Origin: Egibacteraceae bacterium
GTDB taxonomy: Bacteria; Actinomycetota; Nitriliruptoria; Euzebyales; Egibacteraceae
Direction of reading: 5' to 3'
Length of the DNA stretch: 50,576 nt
Assembly: GCA_030446775.1 (NCBI GenBank)
Contig: JAUJMQ010000020.1
Coordinates: forward strand, 1 to 50,576
The notes below the pieces were generated by a model. The model did not search any database, was not told where the DNA came from, and saw only the letters and a list, made by a program, of their open reading frames with translations. Each line of letters starts with the position of its first letter. Position 1 is the stretch's first letter. A program made the position numbers and the translations under genes. Positions 37,797-46,859 of this stretch are shown piece after piece.

Positions 37797-37837
37797 CCCG
37801 GCGTAGTCAAAAAGGACCGGGCGACGTAGTCGCGGTC

Positions 37838-38897
37838 CTACGGGAGCGAGACGATGACCGCGCCCACGTCGACGAGGTCGTACAGCGCGGTGACGTCGGC
37901 GTTGGACATCCGCACGCAGCCGTGCGACGCGTCGGTCCCCAGCGACTCGACGGCCTCGGTGCCGTGGAAGCGGATCGCACCGGGCGCCGACCAGTTCAGG
38001 GCGCGCACGCCGAGCGGGTTGCCCGGGCCGGGGCCGATCGACGCGGGCAGCGCGCTGCCCCACCCGTCGGGTGAGGGGTTCACCCACGTCGGTAGGTAGC
38101 GCTTGAGGGTCACCTCGTAGCGCCCCAGCGGGGTCGGGTACTCCCCCGTCCCGGTCGCGACGACCCAGGAGTGGGTGCGGGTGCCGTCGCGGTACAGCTC
38201 CAGGCGGTGGTCCGACTGGTGCAGGACGAGCACCTCGTGGTAGGCGGCCGCCGTGACCGACGGCTTCAGCCGCTCCAGGGGCAGGGTCACCTGGGCACGG
38301 CCGGCGCCGAGGGCGGCCAGCAGCGTGCCGGTCGCGTCGCTGCGGTCCAGCGACCGTCCCGCGCGCTCGGGGTGATCGTCACCTGACCGCCGGAGGTGTC
38401 CAGCAGCGCGTCGCGCGGTGCACGGTCGACGCGCTCGGCGATGCGGTCGACGAAGGCCCGGATGTCCGCCTTGCGGTAGCGCACGGCGACGTCGACGGCG
38501 GCGCCCGGCTCGGGGTCGAGCCAGCGCAGGCGCGCCCACTCGTCCCAGCGCAGGCCCTGGCTCGCGCCGGCCGCGGCGGCCACGACCCGCGGCGCGTCGG
38601 ACTGCGCCCCCAGCTCGCGCGCCGTGCGCGTCAGCCGGCGGTCGCCCACGGCGACGCCGACCTCGCGGTGCAGCTGCGGGCCGATGGCGCGGCGGACCTC
38701 GACCAGGGCCGCCCCGGTGGGAGCCCGGCGACGTCCACGCCGGCGATCTCGGTCCCGGGCAGCATCCGGCCGTCGTAGGCGCGGGCGTAGGCCACGGTGC
38801 CCCACGCGAGCACCGCGACGGCTGCGAGCAGCCCCGCCAGCAGGGCGCCGACGCCGGCCGCGGCCCAGCGCCACGGCCGCACGACGCGCGCCACCAT
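37838..38897 (-). CDS. L,D-transpeptidase with peptidoglycan-binding (VanW/PG_binding_4-like) region (two frame breaks)
   Basis: Extracytoplasmic enzyme forming 3-3 (meso-DAP to meso-DAP) cross-links or attaching surface structures. Starting at ATG 38897 ([11 protein letters not shown]), it has one transmembrane helix, a repeat-type domain beginning [17 protein letters not shown], and a C-terminal YkuD domain with [10 protein letters not shown] and the catalytic [12 protein letters not shown]. About 350 residues. Frame changes near 38722 and 38368, the latter where ACCCCGAGC appears one C short. All catalytic residues remain, so I do not call it a pseudogene. Confidence 0.87.
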
Positions 38898-38993
38898 CGG
38901 CGGCCCCCACTCGGGAACCAGCCCCAGAACGTCCGTCGTCAACCTACGTCCCTCCCGCCTCCGCCTTCCGCCGGGGAGCGCCGACGTCAAGCA

Positions 38994-39018
38994 GGACGGC
39001 CCCCACACAGGGCCGTCC
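38994..39018 (-). terminator. Hairpin downstream of aceE
   Basis: GGACGGCCC (38994-39002) and GGGCCGTCC (39010-39018) form a perfect 9-bp stem with a seven-base loop, about 140 bases after the aceE stop and before the L,D-transpeptidase start. There is no U-run, as is common for actinobacterial terminators. The remaining 38898-39154 sequence shows no gene. Confidence 0.6.
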
Positions 39019-39154
39019 GCGGGCAGCGTATCCGGCTGCACCTCGACAGTGCCGACCCGGCCTCGTCCCGACGGCCGGGTCGGCCAGCCGTCACGTCCGC
39101 GCCGGAACGCCGGAGACCCGGGACGGGCGTTGCGGGCGGCGCCGATCCGCCGGG

Positions 39155-41913
39155 TCAGACGACCTCGGTGGTGGCCTCCGGGTCCAGGCCGTAGCGCGTG
39201 ATGGCCTCGGCGACGGTCTCGCGCTTCACGTCGCCGCCGACCGACAGCTCCGCGAGGACCGCGACGACGATGCTCTCGGCGTCGATGCGGAAGTGCCGGC
39301 GCAGCGCCGGCCGCGTGTCGGAGCGGCCGAACCCGTCGGTGCCCAGCAGCGCCAGGCGTCCCGACGCTCGGGTCGGAACCCAGGGGGCGATCAGTCCGGG
39401 CACCGCCTTCTGGTAGTCGGTGACCGCGACGAACGGCCCTCGGCGTCGGCCAGCGCCTCGGTGACGATCGGCGTGCGCTGGTCGTCGGTGGGGTGCATCC
39501 GGTTCCAGGCGTCGCAGTCGTTGCCGTCGCGGTGCAGCCCCACCCAGCCGGGGACGCTCCACACGTCGGCCGCGACGTCCCACTCCTCGCCGAGGATGCG
39601 CTGGGCCGCCAGCGCGAGCGGCATCGCCGACCCGCTCGTGAGCAGCTGGGCACGCAAGGAGCGCGTGTCTTGAAGCGGGCGTAGCGGTAGATCCCCCGCA
39701 AGACATGCTCGGGTCCAGGCCCTCGGGCATCGGCGGCTGCACGACCGGCTCGTTGTAGACGGTCAGGTAGTACATGACGTCGCTGCCGCCGGGGTGCTCG
39801 CCGTCGCCGAGCATCCGGTTGATCCCGTCTTCGACGATGACCGCGATCTCGAAGGCGAACGACGGGTCGTAGCTGACGACGGCCGGGTTCGTGGCGGCCA
39901 TGAGGATCGAGTGGCCGTCCTCGTGCTGCAGCCCCTCCCGTTGAGTGTCGTGCGCCCGGCGGTCGCCCCCAGCAGGAACCCGCGCGCGCGCTGGTCGGCC
40001 GCCGACCAGATCGAGTCGCCCGTCCGTTGGAAGCCGAACATCGAGTAGAAGATGTACACGGGCAGCATGTGCTCGGCGAACGTCGCGTAGCTCGTGCCGG
40101 CCGCCGCGAACGACCCCATCGAGCCGGCCTCGGTGATCCCCTCGTGCAGGATCTGCCGGAGGACGACTCCTTGTAGGCCAGCAGCATCTCGCGGTCGACC
40201 GACTCGTAGTTCTGCCCGTGGGGGCTGTAGATCTTCTGGCTCGGGAACAGCGAGTCCATCCCGAACGTGCGCGCCTCGTCGGGGATGATCGGCACGATGC
40301 GCTTGCCCAGGTCGGGGTGCTTGAGCAGGTCCTTGAGCAGCCGCACGAACGCCATCGTCGTGGCGACCTCGTGCTTGCCCGACCCCTTCTTCAACTCGTC
40401 GTACAGATCCGGCTTGGGCAGCGAGATACCGGAGGCGCACCACCCTCCGCGGGATCGAGCCACCCAGCGCGACGGCGCTCGAGCATGTACTCGACCTCCT
40501 CGGAGTCGGCGCCAGGGTGGTGGTAGGGCGGGAGGTCGCCTTCGAGGTCGGCGTCGGGGATCTCCAGGTAGAGCCGGTCACGGAAGGTCTTGAGCGCCTT
40601 TTGGGTCAGCTTCTTCATCTGATGGGTGGCGTTGCGGGCCTCGAAGTCGGTCCCAGCGTCCAGCCTTTGATCGTGTGCGCGAGGATCACGGTCGGCTGGC
40701 CGGTGTGCTCGGTGGCGGCCTTGAACGCCGCGTAGACCTTGCGGTAGTCGTGCCCGCCGCGCGACAGCACCGGCAGGTCGGCTTCGGTGAGGCTGGAGTC
40801 GGCCAGGATGCGCTGCAGCTCGGGGTGTCGAAGAAGTGCTTGCGGATGTACTCGCCGGTGGACGTCGTGTACGTCTGGAACTGCCCGTCCGGGGTGGCGT
40901 TCATCTTCTCGACGAGCGCGCCGGTGGTGTCGTTGGCGAGCAGCTCGTCCCACTTGCGGCCCCACACGACCTTGATGACGTTCCAGCCGGCGCCGCGAGT
41001 AGCTCTCCAGCTCCTGGATGATCTTGCCGTTGCCGCGCACCGGACCGTCGAGGCGCTGCAGGTTGCAGTTGACGATCCAGGTGAGGTTGTCCAGCTCCTC
41101 GCGCGAGGCGACACCGAGCGCACCCAGCGCCTCGGGCTCGTCCATCTCGCCGTCGCCGAGGAAGGCGAAGACCCGTGAGCCGGACGTGTCGGTGATCCCC
41201 CGGTTGTGCAGGTAGCGGTTGAAGCGGGCCTGGTAGATCGAGTTGATCGCCCCCAGCCCCATCGAGACGGTCGGGAACTCCCAGAAATCGGGCATGAGCC
41301 GCGGGTGGGGGTAGCTCGACAGGGCCGGGCGGCCGTCGTCGGCGGTACGGCCCTCCTGGCGGAACAGGTCCAGCTGCGCCTCGGTGAGCCGGCCCTCGAG
41401 GTAGGCGCGCGCGTAGATGCCGGGCGAGCCGTGGCCCTGGATGAAGATCTGGTCGCCGGGTCGGGGGTCCCCGCCCTCGGCGCCCGGCCCGCCCCCACCC
41501 TTGCCGCGGAAGAAGTGGTTGAAGCCGACCTCGTACAGCGACGCCGCCGAGGCGTAGGTGGCGATGTGCCCGCCCACGCCGACGTCGGGGCGTTGCGCCC
41601 GCGTCACCATCACCGCCGCGTTCCAGCGGATGTAGGCGCGGATGCGGCGCTCGACGTGCTCGTCGCCGGGAAACTCCGGTTCGAGCTCCGGCGGGATGGT
41701 GTTGATGTAGTCGGTCGACGTCAGCGACGGCACGCCGACCGCCTGCGCCCGCGCCGATTCCAGCAGCTTGAGCAGCAGGTAGCGCGCCCGCTCGCGGCCG
41801 TGGTGGTCGACGACGGCGTCGAGCGAGTCCAGCCACTCTCGGGTCTCGGCCGGGTCGGTGTCGGGCAGCTGGCTGGGCAGCCCGTCGGTGATGATCGGCT
41901 TGTGCTCGCTCAC
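39155..41913 (-). CDS. aceE: Pyruvate dehydrogenase E1 component, homodimeric AceE type (about ten frame breaks)
   Basis: Thiamine-diphosphate enzyme that decarboxylates pyruvate and passes the acetyl group to E2. The full span would give about 919 residues, the normal length. Motifs run in order: [43 protein letters not shown], the TPP motif region [33 protein letters not shown] and [15 protein letters not shown]. Frame changes lie near 40995, 40823, 40650, 40470, 40435, 40157, 39935, 39705, 39665 and 39440. Those I checked fit loss of one or two bases in short runs. No residue block is missing, so sequence error is more likely than decay. GTG 41913 begins [11 protein letters not shown]. Confidence 0.9.
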
Positions 41914-42024
41914 GGCGACTGGCACTCCCCTGCGACGGCGACGGTGGGCCCCCACCCTAGTGGTGGGTCACCCGCCCGTGTACCCCGCGGAGGACGGCGC
42001 CATCGCCCCTCGGGGACTGTTGGG

Positions 42025-42834
42025 TCACTCGGACGCCGGGCCGGTGAAGCGCGGCTGGCGCTTCTCGCGGACCGCGGCGACGCCCTCGCGGACGTCGGGG
42101 CCCGAAAAGCCCAGGAACTCCAGGGCCAGGGAGGCGTCGAAGGCCGGGCCGGCGCTGCGCAGCCAGTTGTTCAGCGCGTACTTGGTCCAGCGGATGGCCG
42201 ACTGGGAGCCGGCCGCGAGGCGGCGCGCCACGTCGTGGGCGGTGTCGAGCAGGGCGTCGTCGTCGACGCACAGTGATACCAGCCCGATGCGCTCGGCCTC
42301 CTCACCCGACAGCGGCTCGCAGGTCAGCAGGTGGTACTTGGCCTTGGCCATCCCGCACAGCAGCGGCCACACGATCGCGGCGTGGTCGCCGGCCGCGACC
42401 CCCAGCTTGGTGTGGCCGTCGATGATCCGCGCCGACCGGGCGGCGATCGAGACGTCGGCGAGCAGGCCGACGACGAGCCCGGCACCGACCGCGGGGCCGT
42501 GCATCGCCGACACGATCGGCTTGGAGCAGTCGATGACGTTGTAGACGAGGTCCCGCGCCTCCTTGAGCACCCGGATGCGCACGGCGAAGTCGTCGGCCAT
42601 GTCGGTGACGAGGTCCAGGTCGCCGCCGGAGGAGAAGCCCCGGCCCTCGCCGCGGATGACCGCGACGCGGGTGTCGGGGTCGCGGTCGACCTCCCGCCAC
42701 ACCTCGGCGAGGTCGCGGTGCATGTCGGAACCGGCGGCGTTGAGCTTGCCGGGCGTCGACATGACGATCTCGAGCACCCCGTCGTCGGGGCGGGAGAACC
42801 GCAGGCTTGCGAACTGCTCGTAGCGCTCGCTCAT
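42025..42834 (-). CDS. Enoyl-CoA hydratase/isomerase family protein
   Basis: Second crotonase-fold enzyme of the window, 269 residues. Motifs: [20 protein letters not shown], oxyanion-hole segment [15 protein letters not shown] and [20 protein letters not shown]. It ends [14 protein letters not shown], a usual crotonase C-terminus. It is quite different from the protein at 26279-27112. The substrate is not predictable. ATG 42834 opens [17 protein letters not shown] 186-bp gap separates it from the udgX stop upstream, so it probably has its own promoter. Confidence 0.88.
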   Translation of the reverse strand: MSERYEQFASLRFSRPDDGVLEIVMSTPGKLNAAGSDMHRDLAEVWREVDRDPDTRVAVIRGEGRGFSSGGDLDLVTDMADDFAVRIRVLKEARDLVYNVIDCSKPIVSAMHGPAVGAGLVVGLLADVSIAARSARIIDGHTKLGVAAGDHAAIVWPLLCGMAKAKYHLLTCEPLSGEEAERIGLVSLCVDDDALLDTAHDVARRLAAGSQSAIRWTKYALNNWLRSAGPAFDASLALEFLGFSGPDVREGVAAVREKRQPRFTGPASE

Positions 42835-43020
42835 CCGCCGGGTCCTGGGTCGTGGTTGGGGCGAGACGTGGCGTGTGGCGCGGTAAGGGTGCGGTGGTCA
42901 GGGCGCAGGGGTCGCGGTGCGGGCGACGTCCGGGCCGCGCCGAGCCTATTCCGAAGCCCGTGCCGTGATGAAGACACCGTTGCGGTCGGTTCGTGACGGC
43001 ACCTCGAGGGACGCGCGGTG

Positions 43021-43656
43021 TCAGGCGTCCCCGAGGAGGGCCGCGACCGCGCGCAGGTCGTCGGTGAAGTCGGCGACGGCCGCGTCCCGCTCGTCGTCGC
43101 GCAGGCGCAGCAGCGCCGAGGGGTGCAGCGTCGCGGTGTAGCGCACCCCGTCGCGGTCGAAGACCTCGCCCCGCTGCACCGAGACCCGGAACGACGGCCC
43201 GAGCAGCGCCTTGGCGGCCGTCGCCCCCAGCGCGACGACGACCTCGGGGCCCACCGCGACGAGCTCGCCGTCCAGCCATGGACGGCAGGCCTTGATCTCC
43301 TCGGACTTGGGCGTCTGGTGGATCCGTCGCTTCCCCCGCGGGGTGAACTTGAAGTGCTTGACCGCGTTCGTGACGTAGACGGTGCCGCGGTCGATGCCGG
43401 CGTCGACGAGCGCCCGGTCCAGCAGGCGCCCCGACGGCCCGACGAACGGCTCGCCGGCGAGGTCCTCGGCGTCGCCGGGCTGCTCCCCCACGATCACGAG
43501 CCGGGCGTGCTGTGGCCCCTTGCCGAACACCGTCTGGGTGGCGTGGCGGTACAGGTCGCAGTTGGTGCAGCCGGCCGCCGTGGCCGCCAGCTCCTCCAGC
43601 GACGGCGCCGGCTGCGGTCGCCGCGCCGTGGCGTCGAACAGAGCGGGCTCGTCCAT
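43021..43656 (-). CDS. udgX: UdgX-like uracil-DNA glycosylase (forms covalent complex with uracil-DNA)
   Basis: 211 residues of the family-4-like uracil-DNA glycosylase fold. Motif GEQPGD (57-62), the loop KRRIH (109-113) and motif HPS (178-180). The KRRIH loop is the hallmark of UdgX, in which its histidine (here His113) attacks the abasic sugar and leaves the protein covalently bound to DNA, as shown for Mycobacterium smegmatis UdgX. Cysteines C30, C33 and C124 fit the Fe-S cluster; NAVKHFKF has His where classical family-4 enzymes have a Cys. It is 85 bases downstream of the DUF6504 gene on the same strand, below a LexA box. Frame intact. Confidence 0.9.
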   Translation of the reverse strand: MDEPALFDATARRPQPAPSLEELAATAAGCTNCDLYRHATQTVFGKGPQHARLVIVGEQPGDAEDLAGEPFVGPSGRLLDRALVDAGIDRGTVYVTNAVKHFKFTPRGKRRIHQTPKSEEIKACRPWLDGELVAVGPEVVVALGATAAKALLGPSFRVSVQRGEVFDRDGVRYTATLHPSALLRLRDDERDAAVADFTDDLRAVAALLGDA

Positions 43657-43706
43657 GCGCGTGGGTCCTACCCCGCCCGGAGCGGCGCGACGCGGTTTGC
43701 TCCGAT

Positions 43707-43726
43707 CTCCCCGGGGCGCAGGGGAG
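43707..43726 (-). terminator. Small hairpin between DUF6504 and udgX genes
   Basis: CTCCCC (43707-43712) and GGGGAG (43721-43726) form a 6-bp stem with an eight-base loop, starting 16 bases after the DUF6504 stop. It could attenuate read-through into udgX, or be incidental at this base composition. Confidence 0.3.
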
Positions 43727-43741
43727 GTCAGAACGAACGGC

Positions 43742-44020
43742 TCAGTCCCAGATCCGGTTCAGACGCCAGGCACCGGCCTCGCTGACGAGCTCGTAGACCC
43801 CGCGGGCGGGGCTGCCGTTGCGCGCCTCGACCCGCCACAGGTCCCGCTGCGGCACGGACACGCCACCCCCGGTCCAGTAGCCCGCGTCCTCGCGCCAGTG
43901 GCCCAGCACCGACACGACGATGTAGGTCGAGCCGCGCCAGGCGAAGCGCAGCGGCGCAGCGGCGCCGGAGGTGTCGGGGCCGGCGGTGACCTCCACCGGT
44001 TCGCGGTACCGCTTGGTCAT
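43742..44020 (-). CDS. DUF6504 small protein, likely SOS-induced
   Basis: 92 residues. MTKRYREPVEVTAGPDTSGA is followed by FAWRGSTYIVVSVLGHWRED, then WWRVEA-like RDLWRVEARNG and GVYELVSEAGAWRLNRIWD, a beta-rich small domain matching DUF6504. To my knowledge this family is found beside imuB/dnaE2 mutagenesis genes in actinobacteria, and its biochemical role is unknown. ATG 44020 has GGAGG four bases upstream. A LexA box lies about 130 bases upstream with a strong hairpin between, and udgX follows on the same strand. Confidence 0.82.
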   Translation of the reverse strand: MTKRYREPVEVTAGPDTSGAAAPLRFAWRGSTYIVVSVLGHWREDAGYWTGGGVSVPQRDLWRVEARNGSPARGVYELVSEAGAWRLNRIWD

Positions 44021-44100
44021 GCGTCCTCCCTGCACGCCGCCCGCCGGCGGCGCGCAGCGCGACCGGCATGGCTCGGGCGGTGCGGGAAGGACGGTGGCGA

Positions 44101-44129
44101 CCGGGACGTGCCTTCCCCACACGTCCCGG
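44101..44129 (-). terminator. Strong hairpin between the LexA box and the DUF6504 gene
   Basis: CCGGGACGTG (44101-44110) and CACGTCCCGG (44120-44129) make a perfect 10-bp stem with a nine-base loop. It lies 82 bases after the stop of the upstream lipoprotein gene and 81 bases before the DUF6504 ATG, on the downstream side of the LexA box. It may terminate the upstream transcript or form part of the DUF6504 leader. Confidence 0.55.
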
Positions 44130-44146
44130 CCGCCACGGCACCGGTA

Positions 44147-44162
44147 CCGAACAGATGTTCGA
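44147..44162. promoter_or_regulatory. LexA (SOS) box upstream of DUF6504-udgX
   Basis: CCGAACAGATGTTCGA matches the consensus TCGAAC-N4-GTTCGA at all but the first base. It lies in the gap between the betaine-binding lipoprotein gene (stop 44211) and DUF6504 (start 44020), both on the minus strand, so DUF6504 and then udgX are the only candidate targets. Confidence 0.82.
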
Positions 44163-44210
44163 TGCCAGCTCGGAACGCTACGACACCGGCGCGTCGAGGT
44201 CAACCCGCGA

Positions 44211-45188
44211 TCACTGCCGGGTTCTCGGCAGCGCGGCGGCCAAAAAGTCCGCGGCGATCTCCTCGGGTCGCTCACCCGCCTCGGCCCTGGCGTTGAGCCC
44301 GGCGAGCGTGTCCGTGTCCAGCACCCGTGCGACCGGCTCGAGCACGTCGGCGAGCTCGGCGACGTCGGCGACCCGGTCGCTGCGCGCCACCGGCGACACG
44401 ATGAACGCAGGGAACACCCCCAGCTCGTCGGCCACCGGCACGAGCCCCGCACGGCGCGCCTCACCCGACGTCGCGGTCGCGAGCGCCGCGAAGCAGCGGC
44501 CCGACGCCGCCCGCTTGATCGCGGTCGCCTCCGTCGCCGGCACGGCCGTCGCCGCGACCCGCTCGAGGTCCATCCCGTAGGCGGCGGCGAGCGCCTCCAG
44601 ACCGCCGCGCCGGCGCAAAAAGTCCGAGTCGGCGCACAGCCGCTGCCCGCCCCGGGACAGGACCGCTCCCAGCCATGCCAGCCCCCGCGGGCGGTTCTCG
44701 GGCGGAAGGTCGGCGGTGCGGACGAACAGCGCGAGGGTGGCGTTGGCGCCGCTGGGCTGGAGCCAGGTCAGGCCGGAACCCTCGTCGGCGCGACGCACCC
44801 GCTCGTAGGACTCCCCCGGGTCGGCGGGTGGCGCCTGCTGTCCCATGCCCAGGGCCCACGCCGCGCCGGTGTAGTCCCAGAACACGTCGATCCCGCCGCC
44901 GATCGCCTCGCGGCGCAGCCCCACGGTGCCGCCGAGGTCGGTCCGCAGCTCGGGGTCCATCCCGGCCCGGTCCAGCGCGAGGGCCGTCACCGCGGCGAGC
45001 ACCCGCTGCTCGTGGGTGGACCCGACGCCGACGCGGATGCGCTCGCGCGCGTCGCCGGCGGGCGAGCACGCCGCGAGCAGGGTCAGCGCAGCCGCGAACG
45101 CGGGCAGCCGGCGCCGGGACACGGCGGCGAACGCGGAGAGCCGGCGCCGGGACATGGCGGCGAACAGGGACAGCCGGCGCCGGGACAT
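44211..45188 (-). CDS. Glycine betaine/choline-type ABC substrate-binding lipoprotein (OpuAC/ProX family)
   Basis: 325 residues from the first start. After a tandemly repeated N-terminus comes a lipoprotein signal with lipobox LLAAC, then RIRVGVGSTHEQRVLAAVTA, DLGGTVGLRREAI, IDVFWDYTGAAWA and GVFPAFIVSPVARSDR. The pattern DxxxTG/DVFWDYTG is typical of the quaternary-amine binding family. Permease and ATPase genes are not adjacent, so the partner transporter must be elsewhere. Starts: ATG 45188, ATG 45155 or GTG 45122, each heading one 33-bp repeat; none has a clear Shine-Dalgarno, so leaderless translation is possible. Only 43 bases separate it from the divergent gene. Confidence 0.85.
   Translation of the reverse strand: MSRRRLSLFAAMSRRRLSAFAAVSRRRLPAFAAALTLLAACSPAGDARERIRVGVGSTHEQRVLAAVTALALDRAGMDPELRTDLGGTVGLRREAIGGGIDVFWDYTGAAWALGMGQQAPPADPGESYERVRRADEGSGLTWLQPSGANATLALFVRTADLPPENRPRGLAWLGAVLSRGGQRLCADSDFLRRRGGLEALAAAYGMDLERVAATAVPATEATAIKRAASGRCFAALATATSGEARRAGLVPVADELGVFPAFIVSPVARSDRVADVAELADVLEPVARVLDTDTLAGLNARAEAGERPEEIAADFLAAALPRTRQ
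45090..45188 (-). repeat. 33-bp tandem triplication of the start and signal-peptide region
   Basis: Three consecutive units (45188-45156, 45155-45123, 45122-45090) each encode (M/V)SRRRL(S/P)xFAA, with a start codon at the head of each. The unit length keeps the frame, so every start gives the same mature lipoprotein with a longer or shorter basic n-region. Confidence 0.88.
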
Positions 45189-45231
45189 GGCGGCGAGTGT
45201 GCCATCCGGCGCGCCGCCATAGGCTGGCCGC

Positions 45232-46137
45232 ATGGATCGACGGCACTTTCTGTCCCGTACCGCACTGCTCGTCGGCGGCGTCGGCGCCGCCGGCGTCCTC
45301 GCCGCCTGCGGTCGCAGTGCCGGGGGCGAGAGCCACAGCTTGCAGGCCCGTGTCACCGGCGGCGCGGCGGGCGTCCCGGAAGGCGAGCCGACCCTGGCGC
45401 CGCAGGTGGTGACCTTCGAGCTGCTGACCGGCGACGAGCGGACCGTGCCGTTCGGGCTGCGGACCCTGGAGAATGTCGAGGTCGCCGACGCCGACGTCGA
45501 GGTGTTCCTGCGCGACGTCGACGGTGAGGTCCGCGCCGGACCCTTCCCGGCCGAGTACACCGAGGCGGCCGGCGAGGGCCTGGGACTGTACAAGACGAGC
45601 TTCGCCCTTGACGAGCCCGGGCAGCTGGAGTTCGTGGCCGTCGTCGGCGACGACTACGGCACCCAGGTGGTCAACGTCGTGGCGCCCGAGGACTCCAAGG
45701 CCCCGGTGCCCGGACAGCAGGCGGTCGTGGTCGCGACCCCCACCGAGGACAAGCCGCGAGGCATGGCGCAGCTGTGCACCCAGGACCCGCCGTGCGGCAT
45801 GCACGAGGTGAGCCTGGACGACGCGCTGGCGGACGGCCGCAAGGTGGTGCTGCTGTTCGCCACCCCGGCCTACTGCGTGTCGGCCACCTGCGGCCCGGCG
45901 GTCGGCACGGTCGACGAGGTCCGCACCGGCGGCGAGTGGGCCGACACCGCGTGGATCCACGTCGAGATCTACAGCGACGCCGGTCAGACCGTCAGCGATC
46001 CGGTGCAGGCGTGGAAGCTGCCCACCGAGCCGTGGATGTTCACCATCGGCGCGGACGGCGCGATCGTCGACCGGCTCGACGGCGCGATGCTGCCGGAGAT
46101 GGTCGCCGACCTCGCCGCACAGCTGCAGCAGACCTGA
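45232..46137 (+). CDS. Tat-type lipoprotein with C-terminal thioredoxin-like domain
   Basis: 301 residues. The start DRRHFLSRTALLVGG resembles a twin-arginine signal (RRxFL), ending in lipobox VLAAC, so the protein is probably exported folded and lipid-anchored. Residues about 55-160 form a beta-rich domain (VTFELLTGDERTVPFGL). The C-terminal part has CTQDPPCGMHEVSLDDAL (Cys182, Cys188) and VVLLFATPAYCVSATCGPAV, a thioredoxin-like strand with Cys215 and Cys220 in a CxxxxC arrangement. This could be a redox or copper-handling protein. ATG 45232 is divergent from the binding lipoprotein. It ends 11 bases from the convergent sortase stop. Confidence 0.82.
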   Translation: MDRRHFLSRTALLVGGVGAAGVLAACGRSAGGESHSLQARVTGGAAGVPEGEPTLAPQVVTFELLTGDERTVPFGLRTLENVEVADADVEVFLRDVDGEVRAGPFPAEYTEAAGEGLGLYKTSFALDEPGQLEFVAVVGDDYGTQVVNVVAPEDSKAPVPGQQAVVVATPTEDKPRGMAQLCTQDPPCGMHEVSLDDALADGRKVVLLFATPAYCVSATCGPAVGTVDEVRTGGEWADTAWIHVEIYSDAGQTVSDPVQAWKLPTEPWMFTIGADGAIVDRLDGAMLPEMVADLAAQLQQT

Positions 46138-46148
46138 CCGGGCGGGGG

Positions 46149-46859
46149 CTACCCGCCGGTGCCCTCCAAGGTGGCGAAGGCGATGAGGTTGTCGCGGTAG
46201 TGGCCCACCGACCGGTCGAATGCGCCGGCGCACGTCACCAGCCGTAGGGTCGGCTCGAGCGTGGGGAAGTACACCTCGTCGGTGGGGAACCGGTCCTTGG
46301 GGTGGCGCTCGACCCGGTCGACGCGGAAGCGGGCCACCGAGCCGTCCCGGCGCTCGACGATCACCGCGTCGCCGGGACGCAGCTCGTGCAGCCGGAAGAA
46401 CACCGCCGGCCCGCTGCGCGAGTCGACGTGGCCGAGCACGACCGCGGGCCCGGGCTGGCCGGGACGGGCTCCGCCGGCGTACCACCCCGCGCGCCCCCAC
46501 TCGCGAGGCACCTGCACCGAGCCGTCGGGGTTGCGCCCCAGCCGCTGCAGCGTGCTGTCGACGCCGATCACGGGGATCCGGATGGCCGTCGGCACGGCGA
46601 CCGGGCGGTGCTCGCGCACCGACCGGAACTGTGTGACGGCAGCCGGCAGGCGGACGCTGGGCTCGGCGCCCGGGGCCTCCCGGCCGGCGCGGGCCGCGAG
46701 CGGCTGCACTCCGGCCTTCGGGTGGGGGTCGGCGACGGCGCGCGACGCGGCCGGGGCTCCCGCGCCGCAAGCCGTGGCGAGCAGCAGCGCGACGACGAGC
46801 GCGGGCAGGTGCGGCCGCACGGGCGACGGCCGTGGCGCCGCGCGCCTAGCCGTGGCCAC
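46149..46859 (-). CDS. Sortase (class E/F type)
   Basis: Cysteine transpeptidase expected at the outer face of the membrane, 236 residues. N-terminal signal/anchor VVALLLATACG, which could be a lipobox, then RIPVIGVDSTLQRLG (typical class E/F start). The catalytic His lies in VVLGHVDSRSG, the catalytic Cys in LRLVTCAGAFD and the Arg in HYRDNLIAF. No LPxTG-type substrate is obvious in the neighbouring genes. GTG 46859 overlaps the end of the upstream lipoprotein gene by 14 bases; GTG 46820 (VRPHLPALVV) would give a tighter signal peptide. Neither has good Shine-Dalgarno spacing. Confidence 0.87.
   Translation of the reverse strand: MATARRAAPRPSPVRPHLPALVVALLLATACGAGAPAASRAVADPHPKAGVQPLAARAGREAPGAEPSVRLPAAVTQFRSVREHRPVAVPTAIRIPVIGVDSTLQRLGRNPDGSVQVPREWGRAGWYAGGARPGQPGPAVVLGHVDSRSGPAVFFRLHELRPGDAVIVERRDGSVARFRVDRVERHPKDRFPTDEVYFPTLEPTLRLVTCAGAFDRSVGHYRDNLIAFATLEGTGG

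Noticed and set aside
37727-37800. Possible cyclic-di-GMP (GEMM) riboswitch upstream of the GGDEF-EAL gene
   Set aside because: On the minus strand GCGGGCAAAACC resembles one GEMM segment, but the second conserved segment (GACGCAAAGCC-like) is absent and a plausible promoter lies downstream of the structure. A terminator of the preceding gene is simpler.
39155-41913. aceE as a decayed pseudogene
   Set aside because: All domains remain in order at full length, and the breaks I checked are one- or two-base losses in short runs, like those in the essential murE. Sequence error is the better explanation.
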